Assembly (NCBI GenBank): GCA_026224825.1
Contig: JAMFRO010000096.1
Coordinates: 1 to 32,754 of the forward strand
Source of the DNA: a bacterium
GTDB lineage: Bacteria > Pseudomonadota > Alphaproteobacteria > Acetobacterales > Acetobacteraceae
Reading direction: 5' to 3'
Length of the DNA stretch: 32,754 bases
Both the position numbers and the translations under genes were made by a program. This document shows positions 25,058 through 32,754 of this stretch, piece by piece (position 1 is the stretch's first letter; every line of letters starts with the position of its first letter). The notes below the pieces were generated by a model that searched no databases, was not told the DNA's origin, and worked only from the letters and a program-made list of their open reading frames with translations.

Positions 25058-25676
25058 GACCGTCCTTGCCCACTTGCACACGGCCGGTGGTCAAAGCCCC
25101 GTCACTGCCTTTCTGCGCGAACAGAATCACATGCGCGCCGGGTTTGAGTTCGGCGATGGTGCCGGGCGCGTATGTCACCACGGGCACGGTTGAGGGTACC
25201 AGCACGGTTTTGGTGCCCGTGCCGTCGTTCACCGTCAGTGTGGTGGCGCCATCGCCACCCACATTGCCAACGGTGCCGTTGGTCTGGGACAGGCTGCCGA
25301 CTGTGCCGTTGGTCATGCTCGACCCCTTGGTCAGGGTCCAGGGCCGCGTGCCCAGCCCAATGCCGCGCATGCTCTCCGGAAACACCTGCAATTCCAGCGC
25401 GCGGTACTGGCCGTTCGGCTCCTGCACAGCGGCCGTGCCAATGTAACTGCCAGCTTTAACCTCGGAAAGCTGGGTGGGCAGAATATCGGTGACGGTTGCG
25501 TTGGGGGTCAACGCAACCTCAACCTTGCTGCCGTCACGCGCGGTAATGTCCAGGCTGTTGGCGTTCACCGCGGCAATGGTGCCGCGAATGACATCGAATT
25601 TAGGCGTTTGCGCCCAGGCAGCACCTGCCGTTGATCCCATTGCCAGACCCAGCATCCCAAGAATACGAATTTTCAT
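25041..25676 (-). CDS. Secreted/periplasmic protein of unknown function
   Basis: A 211-residue protein. The start ATG at 25676 follows GGAGG by seven bases and gives a clean signal peptide, MKIRILGMLGLAMGSTAGAAWA, with cleavage expected before Gln23. The mature part has two similar small beta domains: FDVIRGTIAAVNANSLDITARDG near 27-50 and TTLTVNDGTGTKTVLVP later, each followed by an A..LKPG or EVKAG stretch, separated by an NGTVG-rich linker (NGTVGSLSQTNGTVGNVG). The pattern resembles DUF5666-type repeats, but I do not firmly recognise a family. A longer frame from 25754 lacks a ribosome site. A possible promoter (TTGTCA near 25732, TTCTAT near 25708, 18-bp gap) lies upstream on the minus strand. 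Confidence 0.7.
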   Translation of the reverse strand: MKIRILGMLGLAMGSTAGAAWAQTPKFDVIRGTIAAVNANSLDITARDGSKVEVALTPNATVTDILPTQLSEVKAGSYIGTAAVQEPNGQYRALELQVFPESMRGIGLGTRPWTLTKGSSMTNGTVGSLSQTNGTVGNVGGDGATTLTVNDGTGTKTVLVPSTVPVVTYAPGTIAELKPGAHVILFAQKGSDGALTTGRVQVGKDGLTPPM

Positions 25677-25828
25677 GAACCGACCTCCACAATTATGGCC
25701 ATATAGAAGGTGCCGCGCAGCGCATTTGACAATGCATGATTTTGCAATCCACATCGCCCCATGATTTTTGAGAAATCACGGAATAAAATCGCGCGCACAT
25801 GCGTCTATGGGCGTGAGTCTGCTAACGA

Positions 25829-26401
25829 ATGGGCAATATGACGGACCATCCACAAAAATACGCTTCGACGGCCGTGGTGCTGCACTGGCTCATCGCTCTT
25901 TGCATCCTGTGCAATGTCATTCTGGGCATCGGCGCCAATTACGCGCCGGACGCATGGGTCAGGCCAATCATCAATCTCCACAAATCAATCGGCATCACCG
26001 TGCTGGGGCTGGTGCTGGCGCGGGTCGCCTGGCGGATTTTGCATAGGCCGCCACCTTTGCCGGAGGGCTACAAACGGCTGGAGCGGCTGCTGGCGCATGG
26101 CGTGCATGCTTCGCTTTATGTGCTGATACTTGCGATCCCGATCACCGGCTGGATTCATGATTCCGCCTTCGCCCAGGCGGCGCAGCACCCGCTGATATTA
26201 TTCGGCATCATCCCCTGGTTCCGGCTGGGCTTCATCACCAGCCTCGACCCTGCGGCGAAGGAGCATATGCACAGCCTGTTCGGGGCGATCCATACCTATC
26301 TGGGCTATGTGCTCTATGGCGTTTTCGCGCTGCATGTCATCGGCGCGCTCAAACATCAGTTCATCGATAAAGAGCGCGAGATCCAGCGGATGTGGCTCTA
26401 A
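25829..26401 (+). CDS. Cytochrome b561 family protein
   Basis: A 190-residue inner-membrane di-haem cytochrome b561 (YodB/CybB type) that passes electrons within the membrane. Four helices are visible (about 16-36, 50-70, 92-110, 152-174). Likely haem ligands are His19 (VLHW), His51 (NLHKSIG), His155 (AIHTYLGY) and His169 (ALHVIG). Start codons at 25829 and 25838 are both possible and neither has a strong ribosome site. Just upstream, TGATTT-TTGAG-AAATCA (about 25763-25779) is a small inverted repeat that may be regulatory. The next gene begins one base after its stop, so the two are probably cotranscribed. Confidence 0.9.
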   Translation: MGNMTDHPQKYASTAVVLHWLIALCILCNVILGIGANYAPDAWVRPIINLHKSIGITVLGLVLARVAWRILHRPPPLPEGYKRLERLLAHGVHASLYVLILAIPITGWIHDSAFAQAAQHPLILFGIIPWFRLGFITSLDPAAKEHMHSLFGAIHTYLGYVLYGVFALHVIGALKHQFIDKEREIQRMWL

Positions 26402-26402
26402 A

Positions 26403-27800
26403 GTGAGCATCTCGACGACTGAACTGCAACGCCGGCTGCGCTCCATCTCACCGCGCTGGACCAGGCCGGCGGTGCCGTTGCCGAGCGTGCTGATCCACGG
26501 CTTTGTTTTCATTGCCTGGATTATATTGCTGGGCAATGCGTTCCTCGGGCGCGGTATCTTCGCCTGGTCGGTCGGCATCGTGTATATTCTCTACGATACC
26601 GCGCTGCTGCTGTTTACCTTTGTGCAGACCTGGCCGCTGCGGCATGCCATTGCGCCGCCGCCCGCCACGGGAAAGCGGCCAACGGTTACCGTTATCATCA
26701 CGGCTTATAACGAGGCCGCCGCGCTGACCGCGACAATCGATGCGTTGGTGAGGCAGAGCGAACCGCCGGAGCGGATTTTGATCGCGGATGATGGCTCGAC
26801 CGATGCCACAAGCGCTGTGTTGGAGGCATATTGCAAACTGCCGGTGCCCGCATTGGGGGAGATGGCTGAAGGGGCGCAATTACGCTGGCTGCGCATGCCG
26901 CACGCCGGCAAGGCCAGCACGTTGAATGCGGCTTTGACGCATGTGGATACCGAGCTGTTCATTACGGTAGACGCAGATACGATTTTGCGCCCCGATGCCA
27001 TCAGCGCCATGCGCGATGCATTTGCGGCGGATGAGAGGCTCGTATCCGCGACGGGTGTGCTCGCGCCAGTGTGTGGCAACACCACCAGCGGGCGGGTGCT
27101 GGAGTGGTTTCAGAGTTACGAATATGTGCGGAATTTTCTCTCGCGCTATGCCTGGATGCGGATGAATGGACTGCTGCTGATTTCTGGCGCCTTCGCCGGG
27201 TTTCGCCTGGATGCCGTACTGACGGTTGGCGGGTTCGATGCAAACTGCCTGGTCGAGGATTATGAGATGATCCACCGGCTGCGGCGCTACGGTTATGACC
27301 AGCGTCTGGACTGGCATACGAGCGTGCTTGGCGGAGCGTTGGGAAACACCGCCGCACCTGCGACACTGACGCGGTTTTTGAAGCAGCGCCGCCGCTGGTT
27401 CGGCGGGTTTCTACAGACGCAAAACTGGTACAGGGACATGGTGGGGGCCGGGCGTTACGGCGATGTCGGCCTGTGGATGCTGCCGGTAAAGGCCGCGGAT
27501 ACGATGCAGCCGATCTATGGGTTGAGCGCCTTTGTTTTGCTGCTCTGGTACCTCGTGACCGGGCGGCTGGCGTTGCTGATTCCGGTGGGCGGGCTGATCA
27601 TCGGCAAGATCGTAATCGACCTCGGCTTTCACGCCTGGTCGATTTTTCTCTACCGTAAATGGGTCGGCGGCCAGACCAAGGTGAATTTCGGTCTGGCCAT
27701 TCTGGCGGCCATCGTCGAGCCGTTCAGTTTTCAGTTGTTCCGGCATGTCGGTGCGAGCTGGGGCTGGTTCGCCTTTCTCACCAAACGGCACGGTTGGTAG
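26403..27800 (+). CDS. Membrane glycosyltransferase family 2, PgaC/cellulose-synthase-like
   Basis: A 465-residue processive-type GT2. Two N-terminal membrane helices (about 28-48 and 53-75) precede the cytosolic catalytic domain: ITAYNEAAA, DDGST (129-133), VDADT (189-193), ED at 285-286 in LVEDYEM, and QRRRW (328-332). More helices follow (from about 393). This is the layout of PgaC/IcaA poly-GlcNAc synthases and relatives that polymerise and export a polysaccharide from UDP-sugars. GTG at 26403 is chosen because it begins one base after the cytochrome stop; longer frames overlap that gene. No PgaA, PgaB or PgaD partner is next to it, so the product polysaccharide is unknown. Confidence 0.85.
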   Translation: MSISTTELQRRLRSISPRWTRPAVPLPSVLIHGFVFIAWIILLGNAFLGRGIFAWSVGIVYILYDTALLLFTFVQTWPLRHAIAPPPATGKRPTVTVIITAYNEAAALTATIDALVRQSEPPERILIADDGSTDATSAVLEAYCKLPVPALGEMAEGAQLRWLRMPHAGKASTLNAALTHVDTELFITVDADTILRPDAISAMRDAFAADERLVSATGVLAPVCGNTTSGRVLEWFQSYEYVRNFLSRYAWMRMNGLLLISGAFAGFRLDAVLTVGGFDANCLVEDYEMIHRLRRYGYDQRLDWHTSVLGGALGNTAAPATLTRFLKQRRRWFGGFLQTQNWYRDMVGAGRYGDVGLWMLPVKAADTMQPIYGLSAFVLLLWYLVTGRLALLIPVGGLIIGKIVIDLGFHAWSIFLYRKWVGGQTKVNFGLAILAAIVEPFSFQLFRHVGASWGWFAFLTKRHGW

Positions 27801-27803
27801 CTC

Positions 27804-28619
27804 TCAGTCGTTGACGGAGAGCACCATGATGGGATCGGCGATTTTCTCTGGGGCAATTTCCTGCTCCAGCGGCAACACTGCCGTGCCGATGGCGAAGAAC
27901 TCGATGACATGGGTCTGCCAGCCGTGGCTGCCCTCGTGGATATCAACACCGACGACGCCTTCGGCCTTGGCCGCGGAGGCCTCGAACTGCATGCGCTCGA
28001 CGGCGATTTCCCGTGCCTCGTACATGGCAGCCGTAAAATTCTCCAGCTCCACATTGCGCCCGGCGGAGCCGAGGCCGGCAAGCATGCCGCGATGTGCGAC
28101 GTGATAGACGCAGGAGCCCATGACCATTTCCACCGGGCGGTAGCCGGCGTGCAGCAGGGACCAGAAATCCTGGCCTGAAAGGTCGGAGGTGAACGGCCCG
28201 CCGTCATGCGCGCGGAAGCCTTTATGGCCTTCGCCATGCACAACACCGGTGCCGATGGCGATGAACTCCAGCAGGTTCTCATCCCATTCCATGCGTTTGA
28301 TGGTGAGTTTCACACCAACGATACCATCCGCCCCCATGGCCGAGGCTTCCGCGCGCATGCGGGTCATGGCCAGCTCGCGGGCGTGGTACATGGCTTTGGA
28401 GAGCACATCCATCTCCTGGCTCTTGCCCCAGGAGCCGTATTGGATGCCGACATGATACACGCAACTGCCGACGCAGATGCCGATGGGCTCGAAGCCGGCC
28501 TTGCGCACCAGCAGGAACTCGTTGACCGAAAAATCCGAGGTGAAAACGCCGGTGGAATGCGCGGAAGAGCGCAGGCCTTTGAGGCGCTCTTGCGCGTGGG
28601 CGGGGAGGTTCAGGGTCAT
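27804..28619 (-). CDS. Protein with two YbjQ-type (heavy-metal-binding-like) domains
   Basis: A 271-residue protein made of two tandem copies of a roughly 110-residue YbjQ/DUF74-like domain. Copy one includes GICVGSCVYHVG, YHARELAMTRMRAEASAMGADGIVGVKL and FIAIGTGV; copy two has MVMGSCVYHVA, YEAREIAVERMQFEASAAKAEGVVGVDI and FFAIGTAV. No signal peptide or membrane helix. YbjQ proteins form pentameric beta-rich rings; the heavy-metal label is only a database name and the function is unknown. Its ATG overlaps the stop of the preceding gene by four bases, making it the last gene of the telA operon. It converges with the glycosyltransferase with three bases between stops. Confidence 0.8.
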   Translation of the reverse strand: MTLNLPAHAQERLKGLRSSAHSTGVFTSDFSVNEFLLVRKAGFEPIGICVGSCVYHVGIQYGSWGKSQEMDVLSKAMYHARELAMTRMRAEASAMGADGIVGVKLTIKRMEWDENLLEFIAIGTGVVHGEGHKGFRAHDGGPFTSDLSGQDFWSLLHAGYRPVEMVMGSCVYHVAHRGMLAGLGSAGRNVELENFTAAMYEAREIAVERMQFEASAAKAEGVVGVDIHEGSHGWQTHVIEFFAIGTAVLPLEQEIAPEKIADPIMVLSVND

Positions 28620-29545
28620 ATGGCGCCTTCTGAGGAGTTGGTGGCGTAGGATTGATGATGATTTGTGGTGCCGGTGAGCGGGGTTTTGCCCGCATGCATG
28701 TCCACGGCCATTTTAAAATCATGCGGCAGAGGTGTGCCGCGCCTGGCATCGACCGTGGTGGCGATGACGATGTGGCGCGCCAGATATTCCTTGAATTTGC
28801 GCTCGTTCTGTTCGCGCTCGACCTCGAACATCTGGCTGAAATTGAGATGTGCCAGCACGCCGTTGCCGCGCCCCTGCGAGGATTGGCGCAATTGCGCGTG
28901 CGCGCGCTGGCGCACAGTCTCCCATAGTTTGGAAAGCTGCCAGGATTCGGTATTGCCCATCCAGGCCTGGTTGGCGGAGTTGCGCCAATCCGTCAGCCAT
29001 TCGTAATGCGCGCCGATGGAAATGCCGGTGGGCACGACATCGGCTTCGAGTAGCTTGACGAATTCAAGCGCCGGCACTGTGGCGATGACGGGGAAATCCG
29101 AGGGCGCGAAACCCTCCACCTTCACTGCCGTGCCGATGAGGGTGAAATCCATGCTGTTTTCCACAGCTAACGGGATGGTGCGCATTTTCACATCCAGCAC
29201 CGCATTGGCACCGCAGGCGCGGGCCTCCTGCGCCAGCCGCTCTAATGCCGTCTCCCAGCCCTGGGCATGGCCCAAGGTCCAGGACCAGCCGTAATGCAGC
29301 CAGCATGTGGCGGATACGGCGGCGATGGGTTTCAGCCCATGCGAGCGGGCGATGCCCAGCTCGGCCGGGGTGAGCGTCGCTATCCATGGCTTTGTCCCGC
29401 TGGCCGCCCCTTGCAGGCGTTCCAGCACGCCGCTGGGCACGCGGCCGGCGCGCAGGTTCATCAGAATATCAGCCTGGCGGTGCAGCGATTCCTGTTCCGC
29501 CGCCTTGGCCTCCGGGCTTTTCCTGAAACGATCGAAGATGCTCAT
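28616..29545 (-). CDS. Divergent YbjQ-like double-domain protein
   Basis: A 309-residue protein. An N-terminal charged helical segment (MSIFDRFRKSPEAKAAEQES onward) is followed by a YbjQ-like domain (LKPIAAVSATCWLHYG, ALERLAQEARACGANAVLDVKM, FTLIGTAVKV) and a second, more degenerate copy (TGISIGAHYEWL onward, ending VIATTVDA) with a longer helical part. The start at 29545 is chosen over 29635 because it overlaps the previous stop as ATGA and begins with a plausible sequence. It overlaps the downstream YbjQ-type gene by four bases. Its position between a 123-residue unknown protein and the second YbjQ protein suggests one complex or pathway. Function unknown. Confidence 0.72.
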   Translation of the reverse strand: MSIFDRFRKSPEAKAAEQESLHRQADILMNLRAGRVPSGVLERLQGAASGTKPWIATLTPAELGIARSHGLKPIAAVSATCWLHYGWSWTLGHAQGWETALERLAQEARACGANAVLDVKMRTIPLAVENSMDFTLIGTAVKVEGFAPSDFPVIATVPALEFVKLLEADVVPTGISIGAHYEWLTDWRNSANQAWMGNTESWQLSKLWETVRQRAHAQLRQSSQGRGNGVLAHLNFSQMFEVEREQNERKFKEYLARHIVIATTVDARRGTPLPHDFKMAVDMHAGKTPLTGTTNHHQSYATNSSEGAI

Positions 29546-29916
29546 CAGCCCTCCATGAATTGTTGCAGCGAGGCGCTGAGAGATTGCGCGTGGGCTGAGG
29601 CTTTCTGGGTCTCCGCCTGGAGTTTGGCGAACCATTCGGCGGGGTCGAGGGTTTTGGTGTTGAGGGTAATGCCGCGCACGACCATGCCGATGCTGGCGGT
29701 GAGCCGGTTGTTGACGAGTTCGAGTTTGTAATGCTGCTCGCCAAGCTCGACGGCGACGCCGATGATTTTGCCGGTTTTGGCGAAGAATGATTTTTGTTCT
29801 TGTATTGTAACCTGGTTCGGGAGTGCTTCCTTAAGGCGCAGTGCGAACGCACCAAGATTGGATTGTGCATCCGCCGAGAAGCGCCGCAGCCAAGCGGCCT
29901 GCATATCAAAGTCCAT
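29545..29916 (-). CDS. Small protein of unknown function in telA operon
   Basis: A 123-residue soluble protein that I do not recognise. It reads as an N-terminal amphipathic helix (about 5-32), a beta-rich middle (QVTIQEQKSFFAKTGKIIGVAVELGEQ, through IGMVVRGITLNT; given here in part) and a C-terminal helix rich in Ala, Gln and Ser with coiled-coil character (about 90-121). Its ATG lies one base after the telA stop and its TGA overlaps the next ATG, so it is tightly coupled on both sides. The coupling suggests it works with TelA or the YbjQ-like proteins. Confidence 0.7.
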   Translation of the reverse strand: MDFDMQAAWLRRFSADAQSNLGAFALRLKEALPNQVTIQEQKSFFAKTGKIIGVAVELGEQHYKLELVNNRLTASIGMVVRGITLNTKTLDPAEWFAKLQAETQKASAHAQSLSASLQQFMEG

Positions 29917-29917
29917 C

Positions 29918-31147
29918 TTACTTCTCTAACGCGCGCGCATTCACGCCCTGCATTCCAGTAACCAGCTTGTTGCGAATTTCCGCCAACTTCGCCTCACGCG
30001 CGGCATCGCCGGCCGCGACTTCGCGCTCAATGTCCAGCACCTCGTTCATGGTCTTGATCGTCTCATCGGCCACCTGCGCCAGTACGTCGATATTGCGCTG
30101 GTCGCCGCCGAGGGAGCGGGCGGCGGTGGTGGCCGCGTCATGCGCGCCCTTGGCGGCGAGCAGGGTGATCTGACGATTGGCTTCGTCCAGTTTGGCGGCG
30201 GCGTCGGCGGCCTTCTGGATTTCCACCTGCACCACGGCCTGGGAGGCGACGGCCATGAGACGGGGGATGACGACCAGCATGCCGTTGGAGATTTTCATCA
30301 GCCTTGTTTCCGCCGCCGAGCGGTTCTGGCCGATGATGGGGATGAGCATGGCCGAGCCCACCAGCGCCTCGCGCATATCCGCGATCTTGCCCCGGAAGTT
30401 GGCGATGGCGCCGCGGAAATCCAGCACATCGGCGGCATCGGCCGCATCATTCGTGGCGATGGCGTGCTGGCGTTTTTGCTCCAGCTCGTCCTCGGCGCGG
30501 TCGAGCGCGATCTGGCCGGCGGCGATGTCGATTTTCAGGTCATGCAGGGATTGGCGGATGGCCAGGGCCTGGGTGTCCAGCAGCGAAATGGTGACGGCGA
30601 GGTCCGCTTTGGTCTTGCGGGCCTTGGCCTGCTCCTGGTCCATGAGGGTGAGAAATTGTTTGCGGTTTTCGGCAAAGCCTTTGAAAGCGGTATGTGCATC
30701 CGCCGCAACGCCCAGCAGCCGGCCGATGATGCCTTTGCGGGCTTCCGTGGCACCTTGCGCTTCCTTCTGCAAATCCTGGATGCGCAGGATTTTCACGCCG
30801 TCGATGACCGCGGCGGCGATGCGCCCTGCCTCGCCGGCATCGCCCAGCCGCACATCGGCGAGCAACTGGCGGGAGGCGGCGGCGATGGCGGAGAGCACGC
30901 CGTCGCCATGTGACAGCAACGTGGCGGTGTCGGCAAAATTGACCTTCGCGGCGGAAGCCTGGGCGGCGGTGAGGTCCGCCGGCGGCAGGTTGGCGACCTC
31001 CACCAGGCGCTCCGGGCGCGGTTGCGGCGCAAGCTCGGCATTCGTCCCGGCTGGCAGCACCGCCACCGCCTGGGTGGGTGCCGGCAGCAGGGTGGGATCA
31101 TCGAAGATCGACAGATCGAGCGGTGCAGCGGAAAGCGTTTCGGGCAT
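29918..31147 (-). CDS. telA: Toxic anion resistance protein, TelA/KlaA family
   Basis: A 409-residue soluble, almost wholly alpha-helical protein. After a Pro-rich N-terminus (about 1-60) come long helices typical of TelA: DLQKEAQGATEARKGIIGRLLG, FKGFAENRKQFLTLMDQEQ, LDTQALAIRQSLHDLKIDI and, later, ALVGSAMLIPIIGQNRSAAETRL. The family was named for tellurite resistance on plasmids, and chromosomal members are linked to resistance to cell-envelope agents; the biochemical role is unknown. GGAG lies six bases before the ATG at 31147; a TTG two codons earlier is less likely. It heads a four-gene minus-strand operon and is divergent from an efflux pump. Confidence 0.85.
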   Translation of the reverse strand: MPETLSAAPLDLSIFDDPTLLPAPTQAVAVLPAGTNAELAPQPRPERLVEVANLPPADLTAAQASAAKVNFADTATLLSHGDGVLSAIAAASRQLLADVRLGDAGEAGRIAAAVIDGVKILRIQDLQKEAQGATEARKGIIGRLLGVAADAHTAFKGFAENRKQFLTLMDQEQAKARKTKADLAVTISLLDTQALAIRQSLHDLKIDIAAGQIALDRAEDELEQKRQHAIATNDAADAADVLDFRGAIANFRGKIADMREALVGSAMLIPIIGQNRSAAETRLMKISNGMLVVIPRLMAVASQAVVQVEIQKAADAAAKLDEANRQITLLAAKGAHDAATTAARSLGGDQRNIDVLAQVADETIKTMNEVLDIEREVAAGDAAREAKLAEIRNKLVTGMQGVNARALEK

Positions 31148-31188
31148 GACCAACTCCGGCGTGTGTGGGGAAGCCTAACCCGGAGACG

Positions 31189-31240
31189 GGGACTGCCGCA
31201 AGCTAGCCAACCGGCACGCTTGCATGCGCATGGCAGTCCC
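31189..31240. promoter_or_regulatory. Inverted repeat between divergent telA and efflux pump genes
   Basis: GGGACTGCC (31189-31197) pairs perfectly with GGCAGTCCC (31232-31240) across a 34-nt centre that contains TTGCATGCGCA. It lies in the 154-bp gap between the telA operon and the MFS gene. It could be an operator for both or part of a leader hairpin. No clear -10/-35 was assigned. Confidence 0.35.
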
Positions 31241-31301
31241 GCCCTCGAATTCCGTTGCATAGTATGCTTAACGAAGGGGCTCGCGAAACCAAGGTACCAA
31301 T

Positions 31302-32549
31302 ATGACGTCGACGGCGCCCCACCAGGGCATGGGCTTCAAGGAATTTGTCGGGCTGGTTGCGGCATTGATGGCGATCAACGCCATCGCCATCGATTCGATG
31401 CTCCCCGCTTTGGGACAGATCGGCAATGCTCTGGGGGTGGCCAATGCCAATGAACGGCAATGGATCATCACCGCCTATATGCTGGGCTTCGGCGGCACCC
31501 AGATCATCTACGGCACACTTACCGACCGCTTCGGCCGCAAGCCCATTCTGCTCTGGGGGCTGGCCGGCTATACGATTTTTACCCTGGGCATCGCCGCCTC
31601 GCATAGTTTTGAGGCGCTGCTCGGCGGGCGCGTGCTGCAGGGCGTTGCCGCGGCCAGCACCAGGGTGGTCTCGGTGTCCATCGTCAGGGATTGCTATGCC
31701 GGGCGGCTCATGGCGCGGGTCATGTCGCTCGCCATGATCGTGTTCATCGGCGTACCCGTATTCGCGCCCTCCGCCGGGCAGCTTATTCTGCTTATCGCAC
31801 CCTGGCAGGGTATATTCCTGGCGCTGGGGGCTTTCGGCTTCACCGTGCTGCTCTGGGTATGGCTGCGCCTGCCCGAGACGCTGCATGAAGAGGACCGCAA
31901 ACCGATCGCATTGCGTACCATCACTGAGACCTTCGGTATCATCCTCAGCAACCGACTCTCCATGGGCTATACCGTGGCCTCCACCATGATCTTCGGCGCC
32001 ATGCTCGGCTTCATCAATTCCGCCCAGCAATTATTCACCGACGTCTTCCACGCCGGCCGGATCTTCCCCATCATCTTCGCCCTGATCGCCACATTCATTG
32101 CTATATCGTCACTCTTGAACGCACGGCTGGTGGATAAAATCGGCATGCGCAAACTCTCGCACGGCGCGCTGCTGGCCTTCATCACAATCGCCATGATTCA
32201 CGCCACCCTGGCGCTCAGCGGGCACGACACGCTCTGGACCTTCGCCATCCTGCAGAGCGGCATGATGCTCTGCCTGGGGCTAATGATGGGCAATTTCGGC
32301 GCCATCGCCATGGAACCCCTCGGCCATGTAGCGGGTGCCGCCGCCTCCATCCAAGGCTTCATCTCCACCGTCGCCGCCGCACTCATCGGCTTCCTCGTCG
32401 GCCAAAGCTTCAACGGCACCGACATCCCCCTAGAACTAGGCTTCGTAACCCTGGGCCTAAGCGCCCTGGCCGTAATCCTATTCGCCGAAAACGGCCGCCT
32501 GTTCCAACACCAAGACCAACTGACCGACGCGGCCTACGACCATTTTTGA
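31302..32549 (+). CDS. Bcr/CflA-type MFS multidrug efflux transporter
   Basis: A 415-residue inner-membrane transporter with twelve predicted helices. The first helix ends IAIDSMLPALGQIG, where the Asp is conserved in Bcr/CflA drug:proton antiporters. Motif A is YGTLTDRFGRKPILLWG between helices 2 and 3, and GGRVLQGVAAASTRVV in helix 4 fits motif B with its Arg. It would export a small toxic compound using the proton gradient; the substrate is unknown. AAGG lies upstream of the ATG. The last ~120 bp switch to CTA, GTA and CAA codons, and the stop codon touches repeat copy 3. Confidence 0.9.
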   Translation: MTSTAPHQGMGFKEFVGLVAALMAINAIAIDSMLPALGQIGNALGVANANERQWIITAYMLGFGGTQIIYGTLTDRFGRKPILLWGLAGYTIFTLGIAASHSFEALLGGRVLQGVAAASTRVVSVSIVRDCYAGRLMARVMSLAMIVFIGVPVFAPSAGQLILLIAPWQGIFLALGAFGFTVLLWVWLRLPETLHEEDRKPIALRTITETFGIILSNRLSMGYTVASTMIFGAMLGFINSAQQLFTDVFHAGRIFPIIFALIATFIAISSLLNARLVDKIGMRKLSHGALLAFITIAMIHATLALSGHDTLWTFAILQSGMMLCLGLMMGNFGAIAMEPLGHVAGAAASIQGFISTVAAALIGFLVGQSFNGTDIPLELGFVTLGLSALAVILFAENGRLFQHQDQLTDAAYDHF

Positions 32550-32754
32550 GGGTGGGGTGTTTCCACGGAAAAAAAGGCTGGGGCTCCGCCCCTGACCCCG
32601 CTGGGGCCGCAGGCCCCAGACCCCACTACTTCGGGTCTTGGAAAGGGATGCCCTGCACGGGCTGTCCAACTACGTGATCTCGAGGGCATCCCTTTCCAAG
32701 ACCCGGGTGGGATCCAAGGGCCTTTCGGCCCTTGGCGGGTCCAGGGCAGAGCCC
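32550..32754 (+). repeat. Dispersed structured repeat, copy 3 (right end cut by window edge)
   Basis: It starts directly after the MFS stop codon with GGTGGGGTGTTTCCACGG and a run of seven A, then the GGGGC/GCCCC and GGGGCC/GGCCCC hairpins, the perfect 21-bp stem (32633-32653 with 32684-32704) and the following hairpin. The outer arm matches the right arm of copy 1, not that of copy 2. The terminal 131 bp align without gaps to bases 1-131 with six mismatches by eye, five of them in the loop. Confidence 0.9.

Noticed and set aside
25726..25754. Sigma70-like promoter starting TTGACA for cytochrome b561
   Set aside because: A TTGACA is present, but nothing resembling TATAAT lies 16-18 bp downstream.
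30177..31178. Ser/Ala-rich 333-codon plus frame opposite telA
   Set aside because: Low-complexity mirror of the helical TelA coding sequence.
1..32754. Circular plasmid or excised element joined by the terminal repeats
   Set aside because: The 131-bp ends carry six mismatches, so they are not an assembly overlap of one molecule, and no replication, integrase or transfer gene is present.

Overview
The window looks like a chromosomal piece of a moderately GC-rich alphaproteobacterium, most likely Acetobacteraceae. This is inferred from the Hint-domain surface protein with its C-terminal appendage, the GC-rich dispersed repeats and the gene content; no rRNA or marker gene proves it. Both ends lie inside copies of the same dispersed repeat, so the window may be a contig broken at repeats.

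Left part (1-4025): a truncated repeat copy, an adenine/adenosine deaminase divergent from a short-chain dehydrogenase (SDR), a complete repeat copy between convergent SDR and glutaminase genes, and an Anbu-type proteasome-like peptidase. The repeat is about 230 bp and strongly folded. Comparing copies shows paired, compensatory base changes in two of its stems, and both edges read as intrinsic terminators.

Glycan region (4069-15247): seven co-directional, tightly spaced genes (NAD-sugar epimerase, SDR, TIM-barrel sugar isomerase, SDR, PtmA-like SDR, ThDP enzyme, FkbM methyltransferase), then a radical SAM/SPASM protein and a membrane O-acyltransferase of visibly lower GC. Converging on them are a polyprenyl-phosphate-type GT2 and a short NeuB-like synthase. 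Together they suggest synthesis and decoration of an unusual, probably nonulosonate-type or branched, surface sugar. The CMP-sugar synthetase, flippase and polymerase are not in the window.

Centre (15718-22074): one 2118-residue repetitive beta-helix-like protein made of two similar halves of about 920 residues, ending in a Hint autoprocessing domain.

Right part (22176-32549): an SDR, a DapB-like dehydrogenase and a PLP dehydratase in a row, probably catabolic; a secreted protein of unknown function; cytochrome b561 one base ahead of a PgaC-like glycosyltransferase; a compact minus-strand operon of TelA, an unknown 123-residue protein and two proteins with duplicated YbjQ-type domains, possibly an envelope stress module; and a Bcr/CflA-type efflux pump followed by the third repeat copy. 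No tRNA, rRNA, CRISPR array, transposase or phage gene was seen.
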